The notes under the pieces are model-generated. The model saw only the letters and a program-made list of their open reading frames with translations. It was not told where the DNA came from and ran no database searches. This document shows positions 33,175 through 42,220 of a stretch of 64,000 nucleotides of DNA, one piece after another. Source of the DNA: JBFLYC01 sp040756735 (GTDB lineage: Bacteria; Bacillota; DSM-16504; Desulfitibacterales; Desulfitibacteraceae); contig JBFLYC010000011.1 of NCBI GenBank assembly GCA_040756735.1, positions 1 to 64,000 on the forward strand, written 5' to 3'. Every line of letters starts with the position of its first letter. The stretch's first letter is position 1. Both the position numbers and the translations under genes were made by a program.

Positions 33175-33693
33175 TTGTTAGTGGCACATAAAATAAAAGC
33201 TTATGATTATAACGAGAGTTATTACAACTCCGGTAAAGCAACAAATGCTCCAGGTCTGAAAAAATCAACCAAAGCAAAGTTGCTTACCTGTGTATTGGTT
33301 GTTACAGCTTTTGTTTTAGGGCTAATATTTTTGTCACTGTCTGCCCAGGTTGCTGCAAAGGGCCAGGAAATAAACCATTTAAAAAAAGATATAGCCTCTT
33401 TGCAAACCACTAATGAAAGATTAAAATTAGAAAAGCAGAAGCTATCAGCGCTAGATAAGATTGCGGTACTAGCTGTTAACGAATTGGGAATGAAGAAGCC
33501 ACAATTTGAGAATTTGCAGATGATTACTGTGGAAGAAGCTGAAAAAACACAAGCCCTTCTGGCCGTTCACATACCTGATGAAAGTGGTTCCGACAATAAT
33601 ATGAGTATTGCTGGTAATAAAAACTTTAGAAGCTCCATTATTACTGCTGTGTCTAATATATTCAGTAATTGGGCAGTTACTGGGACGAAGTAG
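33175..33693 (+). CDS. ftsL: FtsL-like divisome protein
   Basis: FtsL is a bitopic division protein that binds FtsQ/DivIB and DivIC through a coiled coil. The 172-residue protein has a cytoplasmic part of about 33 residues, one membrane helix (around LLTCVLVVTAFVLGLIFLSL), a leucine-zipper-like coiled coil (NHLKKDIASLQTTNERLKLEKQKL), and a LGMKKPQ segment usual for FtsL. The C-terminal extension is longer than in many homologues. TTG at 33175 is chosen because GGAGG (33161-33165) is nine bases upstream; the earlier TTG at 33166 touches it. The dcw position supports the call; sequence conservation is low in this family. Confidence 0.82.
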   Translation: MLVAHKIKAYDYNESYYNSGKATNAPGLKKSTKAKLLTCVLVVTAFVLGLIFLSLSAQVAAKGQEINHLKKDIASLQTTNERLKLEKQKLSALDKIAVLAVNELGMKKPQFENLQMITVEEAEKTQALLAVHIPDESGSDNNMSIAGNKNFRSSIITAVSNIFSNWAVTGTK

Positions 33694-33728
33694 AAGCCAC
33701 CACTTTTAGTAAAGGGTGATATGCTATA

Positions 33729-35843
33729 ATGACTGGGAATGTAGTAATGAAGAAAAGGATTGCAAAGGTATTCTTACTATTCTTTGCAGCTTTCTTTTTT
33801 TTGACCATGAGACTGGGTTGGATACAGTTTGTCAGGGGGGATGAGCTGCAAAATAAAGCTCTGGATAACCGTCTTAGAGAAGTTCCTGTTGAAGCTAAAA
33901 GGGGTACTATTTATGATAGAAACATGAGGGAGTTGGCAATCAGCATTAGTGCTGATTATATTTATGCCATTCCTCCTCAAGTGATGAGAAGCGGCAGAGA
34001 GCAGGAAATTGCCGAAAAACTTGCAGAACTTTTAGAGCTTCCGGTAGATGTTATTTATAATAAAATCACTAAAAAAGGCTCTTGGTTTGAGTATTTAGCT
34101 CGTAAGGTGGATTTTGAAAAATCTGCTGTTGTTAAAGAAATGAAACTACCCGGTATTAATGTTGCTGAGGAAAGTCAGAGGTTTTATCCCAATGACTACC
34201 TTGCAGCTCATATTCTGGGTTTCGCAGGTATTGACAACCAAGGTTTAGAAGGGCTGGAAGTTACTTATGACAAGGTTTTAAGGGGAGAACGAGGTTCTAT
34301 TGTTATCGAATTTGATGCAGCTGGAAGAGAAATACCTCACGCCATGCACAAATATATCCCTCCTACTGACGGCAGCAGTCTGGTTCTTACCATAGATGAA
34401 ACTATTCAATTTATCGTCGAGAGAGAACTTGATGCCCTGATGGCAAGCCCTGCCAATCCCAAAAGCGCCTCCATTATTGTGATGGATCCTAAAACAGGAG
34501 GAATCTTAGCTCTTGCAAATCGTCCAACATATAATCCTAATATATTTAACAAGTATCCGCAGTCTTCCTGGAGAAATATTGCAGTATCAAATTCTTATGA
34601 ACCAGGATCAACTTTTAAAGTAGTAACAGCTGCAGCAGTTCTTGAGGAAGGGTTGGTGCGGGAAAATGAAACTTTTCATGACCCGGGTTATATTAAGGTA
34701 GGCAGTGAAACCATAAGCTGTTGGCGTCCGCATGATCCTCATGGAACTCAAACCTTTGCAGTAGCCGTGCAAAATTCTTGCAACCCGGTTTTTGTTACTT
34801 TAGGTTTGAGGATAGAAGAGAAGAAAAAAGGATTGTTTTATGATTATATCCAGGCATTTGGCTTTGGTGAAAAAACAAATGTAGACCTCCCTGGGGAAGC
34901 AAAGGGTATTTTGATTGAGGAAAAGAATCTTAAACCAATTAACATTGCCACCATCTCCATTGGGCAGGGAATTGCCGTTACACCTATTCAATTGGTCTCA
35001 GCTTTAGCAGCTATAGCCAATGATGGAGTTTTGTTAAAACCTCATTTAGTACAAGAAATAAGAAATTCTGATGGTTCTTTGTTAGAAAAAATCCAGCCTG
35101 AAGTAGTTAAGCAAGTAGTTTCAAAGGAAACTGCCAGAGAAACCCTCGCAGTGTTGGAATCGGTAGTTAGTGAAGGTACTGGCAGAAACGCTTACATAGA
35201 GGGGTATAGGGTGGGCGGGAAAACGGGTACTGCCCAAAAAGCAGGACCAGGGGGATACATACAAGGTAGATATGTTGCATCTTTTTTGGGTGTAGCCCCT
35301 GTAGATAATCCAAGGTTGGTTGCTTTAGTGGTTGTTGATGAACCACAAGGGTATCCATATTATGGTGGAACAGTTGCTGCTCCTATCTTTAAGAGGGTTA
35401 TAGAAGATAGTCTTCATTATCTTGGGGTTACACCCCAGTATAACCCTGATGACAAACAAAATGGAGAAGTACAGCGAACAGTTTCCATGCCAAATTTGTT
35501 GGGTATAAATGTTGCAAAAGCCGAACAAGCTTTGAGGAGCTTAGGGCTTGTTCCAGAGTTTAAGGGAAGCGGTACTGTTATAAAGGATCAATATCCAAAC
35601 CCTATGGCAAAGATTACCCCGGGTACAAAAGTAATTTTGCATTTGGAGGAAGGCCAAGATTCTGATGTGGTAAGGGTTCCTGATTTGACAGGTTATAGAG
35701 TATACCAAGCTGCAAGTTTACTGGAAGCCATGGGCTTGCACCTACTGCCTGAAGGCAGCGGCTGGGCTGTTATTCAAGATCCTTCCCCCAATTCACTGCT
35801 AGAGCCGGGTAATGGAGTCAAGGTTAAATTTCAGGAGAGATAA
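33729..35843 (+). CDS. Class B penicillin-binding protein with two PASTA domains (FtsI/SpoVD type)
   Basis: A 704-residue septal transpeptidase: short cytoplasmic tail, one membrane helix (about 9-28), dimerisation domain (RGTIYDRNMRELA), transpeptidase domain with SxxK (GSTFKVV near residue 294), SxN (QNSCNP) and KTG (GGKTGTAQKA), and two C-terminal PASTA repeats (MPNLLGINVAKAEQALRS; VPDLTGYRVYQAASLLEA). It cross-links septal peptidoglycan. SpoVD, needed for spore cortex, and PBP2B share this form in Bacillus. Only one such gene is in the cluster, so it may do one or both jobs. Confidence 0.92.
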   Translation: MTGNVVMKKRIAKVFLLFFAAFFFLTMRLGWIQFVRGDELQNKALDNRLREVPVEAKRGTIYDRNMRELAISISADYIYAIPPQVMRSGREQEIAEKLAELLELPVDVIYNKITKKGSWFEYLARKVDFEKSAVVKEMKLPGINVAEESQRFYPNDYLAAHILGFAGIDNQGLEGLEVTYDKVLRGERGSIVIEFDAAGREIPHAMHKYIPPTDGSSLVLTIDETIQFIVERELDALMASPANPKSASIIVMDPKTGGILALANRPTYNPNIFNKYPQSSWRNIAVSNSYEPGSTFKVVTAAAVLEEGLVRENETFHDPGYIKVGSETISCWRPHDPHGTQTFAVAVQNSCNPVFVTLGLRIEEKKKGLFYDYIQAFGFGEKTNVDLPGEAKGILIEEKNLKPINIATISIGQGIAVTPIQLVSALAAIANDGVLLKPHLVQEIRNSDGSLLEKIQPEVVKQVVSKETARETLAVLESVVSEGTGRNAYIEGYRVGGKTGTAQKAGPGGYIQGRYVASFLGVAPVDNPRLVALVVVDEPQGYPYYGGTVAAPIFKRVIEDSLHYLGVTPQYNPDDKQNGEVQRTVSMPNLLGINVAKAEQALRSLGLVPEFKGSGTVIKDQYPNPMAKITPGTKVILHLEEGQDSDVVRVPDLTGYRVYQAASLLEAMGLHLLPEGSGWAVIQDPSPNSLLEPGNGVKVKFQER

Positions 35844-35906
35844 GGTTAAAAATAAACTTTTTCGGTTAATATTAGAATATAATAGACATATCTGGAGTGG
35901 TTTTTC

Positions 35907-37388
35907 ATGAATTTAAAAAGACTTATTGGCAATCTGGATGCTTGTGAAATTCTAGGTTCTTTGGACGGGCTTGATATCGCCGGTATAAAGTATGATTCCA
36001 GGTTGGTGCTCCCTGGGGACCTACTTGTCTGTATTCCTGGCTTTAAAACTGATGGACATCTTTTTGCTGGTCAGGCTGTTGATGTTGGTGCAAGTTGTTT
36101 GGTAGTTGAGAGGTTTATTGATGGATTAAAGATTCCCCAGATTAAGGTCCCTGACACCCGGGAAGCTCTTGCTATTTTGGCGGATGAGTTTTATGAAAAA
36201 CCCTCTATGCAATTAGGTTTAATTGGTGTAACAGGTACAAATGGTAAGACCACTACTACATACTTAATTAAAGCATTGTTGGAAAGTAAAACGAAAGTAG
36301 GTCTAGTAGGTACAATTGGGAATATTATCGGCCACGAGATACTCCCTTCTGCAAGAACAACACCAGAATCTGTTGATTTGCAAAAACTATTGAGGGAGAT
36401 GGTAGATACCGGGGTTAAATATAGCGTCATGGAGGTTTCGTCCCATGCACTAGAACTTAAAAGAGTAAACCAATGTGCCTTTGACATTGCAGTATATACC
36501 AATTTATCCCAGGATCACCTTGATTTTCACGACAGCTTAATAGCTTATAGAAATGCTAAAGGTATTCTTTTTGAATTGGTTGGTAGTAAGCCAAAAGATA
36601 GACCTGCCTATGCCGTAATAAACAGGGATGACAAGTTTTACGAGTTTTTTAGACAAAAATCAGGTGTGCCTGTGTTTTCTTATGGGGTTAACCATGAATG
36701 CGATTATAAAGCAGCTAATATTCAGGTGAAGGGGGAAGGTGTATCATTTGAGGTTTACTATCCAAAGGGAAAGATTAGTTTATCTTTGAAAATGACAGGT
36801 CTTTTTAATATCTATAATTCCCTGGCCGCTTTTGCAGTTGGTCATCAAGAAAATATTCCTCCTGAAACAATTAAAAGTTGTCTGGAAAATGTTGAGGGAG
36901 TTCCGGGGAGATTTGAGAAGGTGAATGCAGGTCAAGACTTTACTGTTATAGTAGACTATGCTCATACGCCTGATAGTCTTGTAAATGTTTTAAAATCAGC
37001 CAAAGGATTTGTCAAAGGCAGGGTGATAACAGTTTTTGGTTGTGGTGGAGATAGGGACAGGACAAAAAGACCCTTAATGGGTGAGGCTGTTGCCATGTAT
37101 AGTGATTTCAGTATTGTTACTTCGGATAATCCCAGAAGTGAATCTCCTGAAAGTATTATTGAAGATATTTTGCCAGGGATGAAAGATCATACCTCGTCTT
37201 ATGAAGTAATTCCAGATAGACGGCAAGCTATAGGCAGAGCTATAGAATTGGCTAAACCCAATGATTTGATATTAATTGCAGGGAAAGGGCATGAAACTTA
37301 CCAAGAAATTAAAGGCAAAACCTATCCCTTTGATGATAGGGTAGTTGCCAGGGAGTATTTGGAGAAGATGTTATGGAAGCAAAGCTGA
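35907..37388 (+). CDS. murE: MurE, UDP-MurNAc-tripeptide synthetase, meso-DAP-type
   Basis: MurE adds the third amino acid to UDP-MurNAc-L-Ala-D-Glu. The 493-residue protein has the Mur ligase ATP site GVTGTNGKTTTTYL (about 108-121), a catalytic lysine region before VNQCAFDIAVYTNLSQDHLDFH, and the specificity motif SDNPRSESP near residues 410-418. The arginine of DNPR selects meso-diaminopimelate over lysine. The next gene overlaps its end by 16 bases. A TATAAT (35878) lies upstream, but no convincing -35 hexamer was seen. Confidence 0.95.
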   Translation: MNLKRLIGNLDACEILGSLDGLDIAGIKYDSRLVLPGDLLVCIPGFKTDGHLFAGQAVDVGASCLVVERFIDGLKIPQIKVPDTREALAILADEFYEKPSMQLGLIGVTGTNGKTTTTYLIKALLESKTKVGLVGTIGNIIGHEILPSARTTPESVDLQKLLREMVDTGVKYSVMEVSSHALELKRVNQCAFDIAVYTNLSQDHLDFHDSLIAYRNAKGILFELVGSKPKDRPAYAVINRDDKFYEFFRQKSGVPVFSYGVNHECDYKAANIQVKGEGVSFEVYYPKGKISLSLKMTGLFNIYNSLAAFAVGHQENIPPETIKSCLENVEGVPGRFEKVNAGQDFTVIVDYAHTPDSLVNVLKSAKGFVKGRVITVFGCGGDRDRTKRPLMGEAVAMYSDFSIVTSDNPRSESPESIIEDILPGMKDHTSSYEVIPDRRQAIGRAIELAKPNDLILIAGKGHETYQEIKGKTYPFDDRVVAREYLEKMLWKQS

Positions 37389-38752
37389 GTGAAATTGCAA
37401 TTGCTGTTAAAGGAACACTTATTACAGCAGAAAAATTAAATATGAATGTATCTGGTATATCCACCGATTCTAGAAATATTCAGCAGGGACAGCTGTTTAT
37501 CCCTTTAGAAGGTAATAGATTTGACGGTCATGACTTTATTGAGGATGCATGCAACAAGGGAGCTGCAGCAGCAATCGTTGCAAGACACTGGTGGGACAAA
37601 AACTCTGATTGGAGCAGGCTTCCAGTTATTATGGTTAACGATACTTTAAAAGCTCTGCAAGATATTGCGTGTTATCACCGAAAAAAATTTAGCATTCCTG
37701 TGATAGCTGTTACAGGCAGCAATGGAAAAACAACAACAAAAGATTTAATAGCCTCGGTATTAAGCGAGAAGTTTAGTGTAGTGAAAAGTAAAGGCAGCTT
37801 CAATAATGAGGTTGGACTCCCTTTAACCCTCTTGGAAATAACCAAGGATACCCAAGCTGTTGTGGTGGAGATGGGAATGAGGGGTATGGGGCAGATTGAA
37901 GCTCTGGTCCAATTGGCTCAACCTACAATGGGGGTTATTACCAATGTAGCTCCGGTACATTTAGAACTTCTTGGCACTTTAGAAAATATTGCCAAGGCTA
38001 AGGGAGAGTTAATCAGATACATTAGGGCTGATGGGAAAGTTTTTTTAAATGGTGAAGATTACTGGTGCAGAGCCATGGAAAAAGATACGCTCGCCCAAAG
38101 CTACTTTTATGGATTTAGCGAAAATTGTGATTATAGGGCTATGAACATAAAACTGTATTTTGAGAAAAGCATTTTTTACTTGGAGATTAGCGGGCAAATA
38201 CAGGAGATTATTTTCCCAATACCAGGGGAGCATAACATTTTGAATGCTTTAGCTGCTGCCGGGGTTGCTTACCAGTTAGGTTTTGATCTAGGCGCCATCG
38301 CTAGAGGATTGGAAGGGTGTAGATTATCTGAAAAAAGATTACAGGTTTTACATGGACCTACAGGAATCATTGTAATAAATGATACATATAACGCAAATCC
38401 AATTTCCACCTCCGCGAGTTTAGATATTTTATCTAGGGCTGAAGGAAATAGAAAAATTGCTGTTTTAGGAGATATGTATGAGTTAGGTAATTTTGAGGAA
38501 CAGGGGCACCGGTTGGTGGGAGAAAACGTTGTAAAATCAAAAATAGATATGCTGGTAACAGTGGGCAAGTTAGCTTCAATTATTGCTGAGGGAGCCAAAG
38601 ATGCAGGCATGGCACGGGACAGAATCCATGTTTTTTATGATAAAGCGGATGTTATTGAGTTTCTTAAAAATAATGTGAGTAAGGGAGATTGCCTACTGGT
38701 GAAGGGTTCCAGGGCTGCCAGGATGGAAGATATTGTTCAAGGGCTTATTTAG
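37373..38752 (+). CDS. murF: MurF, UDP-MurNAc-pentapeptide synthetase
   Basis: MurF joins D-Ala-D-Ala to the UDP-MurNAc tripeptide. The 459-residue protein shows the N-terminal domain SGISTDSRNIQQGQLFIPL, ATP site AVTGSNGKTTTKDL (about 114-127), the FNNEVGLPLTLLE motif specific to MurF, GEHNILNALAA, and NDTYNANPIS. ATG lies inside the end of murE, and MraY follows 16 bases after the stop. All expected motifs are present and the length is typical. Confidence 0.96.
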   Translation: MEAKLSEIAIAVKGTLITAEKLNMNVSGISTDSRNIQQGQLFIPLEGNRFDGHDFIEDACNKGAAAAIVARHWWDKNSDWSRLPVIMVNDTLKALQDIACYHRKKFSIPVIAVTGSNGKTTTKDLIASVLSEKFSVVKSKGSFNNEVGLPLTLLEITKDTQAVVVEMGMRGMGQIEALVQLAQPTMGVITNVAPVHLELLGTLENIAKAKGELIRYIRADGKVFLNGEDYWCRAMEKDTLAQSYFYGFSENCDYRAMNIKLYFEKSIFYLEISGQIQEIIFPIPGEHNILNALAAAGVAYQLGFDLGAIARGLEGCRLSEKRLQVLHGPTGIIVINDTYNANPISTSASLDILSRAEGNRKIAVLGDMYELGNFEEQGHRLVGENVVKSKIDMLVTVGKLASIIAEGAKDAGMARDRIHVFYDKADVIEFLKNNVSKGDCLLVKGSRAARMEDIVQGLI

Positions 38753-38767
38753 GGGGATGTTATATAA

Positions 38768-39724
38768 ATGATATATCTTATCTCTTTTGCAACTGCGGGT
38801 GCGGCAACAATCATATTTGCTCCCTTTGTGATACCTGTTTTGCGCAGGTTAAAAGTGGGTCAGGCCATTCGGTTAGATGGACCAAGGGCACACTTTGGTA
38901 AAGCAGGAACACCTACCATGGGAGGAATCATCTTTCTGCTACCGATTATTATCATAGCCTGGATAATAGCGCCTTTCAATCTAAGCACGTTTCTCCTTGT
39001 ATTTATAACTTTTGGATTTGGATTAATAGGTTTTGCTGATGATTACAATAAAGTGGTTTGGAAAAGGTCCCTTGGTCTTAAAGCAAGATATAAGTTATCA
39101 TTTCAGATACTTTTAAGTTTGATTTTAGCTTTTGTATCAGTTGTATTTTTAGATAGGGGTACCGGTATTTGGATTCCTTTTTGGGGTGAGATGGTACTGG
39201 GTTGGTTTTATCTTCCCTTTGTGGTTTTAGTCGTAGTGTCAGCCACTAATGCCGTAAATTTAACAGATGGGTTGGATGGTTTGGCTGCTGGAACCACTGC
39301 AATTGCTGCCTTGGCCTTTATCTTTATTAGCATTGTTGCCAAAAATAAAGAGGCTGCAGTATTTTCTGCTGCTTTACTTGGGGGATGTATGGGATTTTTA
39401 ATATATAATTTTAACCCAGCCAAGGTGTTTATGGGAGATACCGGTTCACTGGCACTTGGAGCTGCTTTGGCCACTTTAGCAGTGCTTACAAAAACTGAAA
39501 TTTTGCTCATAATAATAGGGGGAGTATTTGTTATTGAAACCTTATCGGTAATTTTGCAGGTTGCTGCCTTTAGGATCTTTGGCAAGAGAATTTTTAGAAT
39601 GAGCCCCTTACATCATCATTTTGAGTTAAAAGGTTGGGGAGAAAGAAGTATAGTACTGAGGTTTTACGTTATAGCTTTACTATTTGGTTTGCTTGGTATA
39701 ATTATATTTATTTTCGCATTTTAA
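38768..39724 (+). CDS. mraY: MraY, phospho-MurNAc-pentapeptide transferase
   Basis: MraY makes lipid I by moving phospho-MurNAc-pentapeptide to undecaprenyl phosphate in the membrane. The 318-residue polytopic protein has GTPTMGGI (about 46-53), the aspartate pair ADDYNKV (about 92-98), NAVNLTDGLDGLAAG (about 160-174), FMGDTGSLALG (about 220-230), and the cytoplasmic HHHFELKGWGE near 285. These include the magnesium and uridine contacts known from MraY structures. GGGGGATG lies before the ATG. Confidence 0.96.
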   Translation: MIYLISFATAGAATIIFAPFVIPVLRRLKVGQAIRLDGPRAHFGKAGTPTMGGIIFLLPIIIIAWIIAPFNLSTFLLVFITFGFGLIGFADDYNKVVWKRSLGLKARYKLSFQILLSLILAFVSVVFLDRGTGIWIPFWGEMVLGWFYLPFVVLVVVSATNAVNLTDGLDGLAAGTTAIAALAFIFISIVAKNKEAAVFSAALLGGCMGFLIYNFNPAKVFMGDTGSLALGAALATLAVLTKTEILLIIIGGVFVIETLSVILQVAAFRIFGKRIFRMSPLHHHFELKGWGERSIVLRFYVIALLFGLLGIIIFIFAF

Positions 39725-39740
39725 GGAGCATGAGAACTTT

Positions 39741-41102
39741 ATGGATTTCTATGGACAAAGGATTTTGGTTATTGGAATGGCCCGTAGTGGAGTGGCTGCA
39801 GCACAAACCCTTGCAAGGAGGGGTGCTAAGGTAGCTATATATGACCAAAAAACTAAGGACAAATTAACCGAAGAATTGAAAAAACTTGAATCTTATCAGA
39901 TAGATTATTTTTTAGGGATTGAGCCTGCAATTTCTTTAAATAAATATGATTTGATTGTGATTAGCCCTGGTGTACCATTGACTATTCCCCTCCTTCATGG
40001 CGCTGTAGGAAGAAAGATACCTATCTGGGGAGAGCTTGAGTTGGCTTTTAGAATTTCCAAGTCTCCTATTATTGGTGTCACTGGTACAAACGGCAAGACT
40101 ACTACAACAGCTTTAATCGGCCATATTTTAAAAAATGCGGGATTTAAAATTAAAGTGGCCGGTAATATAGGGATACCGCTGATACAGGAAGTGGTAGATG
40201 CAGATGAAGAGACATTTCTTGTGGTAGAGGTAAGCAGTTTTCAACTAGAAACAATTAAAATGTTTCATTGTAGAGCTGCAATTCTGCTAAATATCACTCC
40301 TGATCACCTTGATAGACACAAAACAGTGGAAAACTATGTAACTATTAAAAGAAGAATTTTTGAAAATCAAGGGCCGCAAGATTTTGCCATATTGAATTAT
40401 GACGACCCATTGGTCAGAGAAACAGCTAAAATGGTTAAAAGTAAAGTAATATTTTTTAGTAAAAGTCATAAGTTAGAGCAGGGCATCTATTTTGACGCAG
40501 GAGTTATCAAATCCAGTTTAAAAGGTGAACCTGAAGAAATCATTAAATGGGACTACATTCAGCTTAAAGGAACACATAATCTTGAAAACTCAATGGCTGC
40601 TATTGCTGCTGCTATGAGTTTTGAAGTAGATAAGAATAGTCTGCGCCGGTCTCTCCATGAATTTTCTGGTGTGCCTCACAGGTTGGAGCCTGTAGGAATA
40701 ATTGATGATGTGATGTATATTAATGACTCTAAGGGTACAAACCCAGATGCTACCCTTAAAGCATTAGAAGCATATAGGGATAGGCAGATTGTATTAATTG
40801 CAGGAGGACTTGACAAAGGCAGTTCTTTTGAAGGGTTAGCCGAATATCTAACGGAAATAAAAGCAAAAGTTGTGGTATTTGGCCAGACTGCTGAAAAGAT
40901 TAAAAATGCTGTAGAAGAGACTGGATCAGGCCACTGTTATATGGTTCAAAATCTAGAAGAGGCTGTAAAAACTGCTAAAAAGATTGCACTGGTTGGTGGA
41001 GTTGTTCTACTTTCGCCTGCCTGTGCCAGTTGGGATATGTATAATAATTATGAAGAAAGAGGCGAGCATTTTAAACGAATAGTTAGAGAAATGATGGGTT
41101 GA
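39741..41102 (+). CDS. murD: MurD, UDP-MurNAc-L-Ala D-Glu ligase
   Basis: MurD adds D-glutamate to UDP-MurNAc-L-Ala. The 453-residue enzyme has the N-terminal UDP-binding Rossmann domain (ILVIGMARSGVAAAQTL), VISPGVPL, the ATP site VTGTNGKTTTTALI (about 113-126), NITPDHLDRH, VPHRLEPVG, and the C-terminal NDSKGTNPDAT and LSPACASWDMY motifs. GGAGC stands before the ATG. It follows mraY and precedes ftsW, the standard order. Confidence 0.96.
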   Translation: MDFYGQRILVIGMARSGVAAAQTLARRGAKVAIYDQKTKDKLTEELKKLESYQIDYFLGIEPAISLNKYDLIVISPGVPLTIPLLHGAVGRKIPIWGELELAFRISKSPIIGVTGTNGKTTTTALIGHILKNAGFKIKVAGNIGIPLIQEVVDADEETFLVVEVSSFQLETIKMFHCRAAILLNITPDHLDRHKTVENYVTIKRRIFENQGPQDFAILNYDDPLVRETAKMVKSKVIFFSKSHKLEQGIYFDAGVIKSSLKGEPEEIIKWDYIQLKGTHNLENSMAAIAAAMSFEVDKNSLRRSLHEFSGVPHRLEPVGIIDDVMYINDSKGTNPDATLKALEAYRDRQIVLIAGGLDKGSSFEGLAEYLTEIKAKVVVFGQTAEKIKNAVEETGSGHCYMVQNLEEAVKTAKKIALVGGVVLLSPACASWDMYNNYEERGEHFKRIVREMMG

Positions 41103-41111
41103 GGTGAGAGG

Positions 41112-42215
41112 ATGATAGAGAATAAAAGTAAGCGCTCTCCTGACTTCATTATCTTCATTGTGGTTTTAATACTACTAAGTATTGGTATTATAATGGTTTT
41201 TAGTTCCAGTGCCTATTCTTCATTTTTAACACATGGAACTCCCTACTATTATCTCAAAAGACAATTAATAAATACCTTAGTGGGCATTGTGGCCATGCTT
41301 GTAGCCATGAACTTTCACTTTAAAATGCTTTATAGGTTTGCCAACCCTATACTGCTTGTCTCAATGGTACTGCTTGTATTAGTTATTATCATGGGTATAG
41401 CTGGTGGTGGCGCAAGTAGGTGGCTTGGTATAGGGCCTTTTGTTTTTCAACCTTCAGAAGTTACAAAACTCGCTGTGGTTATATTCATGGCTAAAACCTT
41501 AAGTGTTAATCAAAAAAAATTAAGATTTTTTATTAAGGGATTATTGCCCCAATTAGCTATTTTAGGCCTTGTTTGTGCCTTGATCTTAGCCCAGCCTGAT
41601 TTGGGTACGGCAGTGGCTGTCGCAGGGACAGTTTATTTTCTATTGGCAGTAGCCGGGGCCAGGTTATTGCACCTTTGGGTATTGGCTGTTACCGGCTTAG
41701 CAGCTGTGTCAACTGCTATTATGACAGCGGAATATAGGATGCGCAGGATATTGGCCTTTCTAAATCCATATGATGATCCTACAGGATATGGTTTCCAAAC
41801 CATACAGTCACTCCTGGCATTGGGATCAGGTGGACTTTTTGGAATGGGACTTGGAAATGGCAGGCAAAAGCTTTTATATATTCCAGAAAGACATACTGAC
41901 TTTATATATGCCATAATCGGTGAGGAGCTTGGGTTTATTGGTGCAGCTTTTTTATTGCTTCTTTTTGCAGTATTTATGTGGAGAGGTTTTAAAGTGGCAG
42001 TATCTGCTCCAGATGACTTTAGCAGCCTATTGGCAGCAGGGATTACCATTATGATTACACTGCAAGCTTTGATTAATATCGGTGTTGTGACAGGTTCACT
42101 TCCTGTAACAGGTATTACTTTACCCTTTATCAGTTATGGAGGGTCTAGTCTGGTATTTACACTGACAGGTGTAGGGATTCTCTTGAATATTTCTAGATAT
42201 ACCAGAAGCGGTTAG
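41112..42215 (+). CDS. ftsW: FtsW/SpoVE, SEDS peptidoglycan polymerase
   Basis: FtsW is the glycosyltransferase that polymerises lipid II at the septum with its class B PBP partner. The 367-residue protein has about ten membrane helices. SEDS signatures present are VFSSSAYSS near the first helix, GGGASRWLGIGPFVFQPSEVTKLA (around residues 96-119), QPDLGTA with the catalytic-loop aspartate, GSGGLFGMGLGNGRQK, PERHTDFIYAIIGEELGF, and the final GLTLPFISYGGSS-type block (here ITLPFISYGGSS). In spore-formers FtsW and SpoVE are not separable by sequence alone. The ATG is ten bases after the murD stop. Confidence 0.94.
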   Translation: MIENKSKRSPDFIIFIVVLILLSIGIIMVFSSSAYSSFLTHGTPYYYLKRQLINTLVGIVAMLVAMNFHFKMLYRFANPILLVSMVLLVLVIIMGIAGGGASRWLGIGPFVFQPSEVTKLAVVIFMAKTLSVNQKKLRFFIKGLLPQLAILGLVCALILAQPDLGTAVAVAGTVYFLLAVAGARLLHLWVLAVTGLAAVSTAIMTAEYRMRRILAFLNPYDDPTGYGFQTIQSLLALGSGGLFGMGLGNGRQKLLYIPERHTDFIYAIIGEELGFIGAAFLLLLFAVFMWRGFKVAVSAPDDFSSLLAAGITIMITLQALINIGVVTGSLPVTGITLPFISYGGSSLVFTLTGVGILLNISRYTRSG

Positions 42216-42220
42216 GTGGG

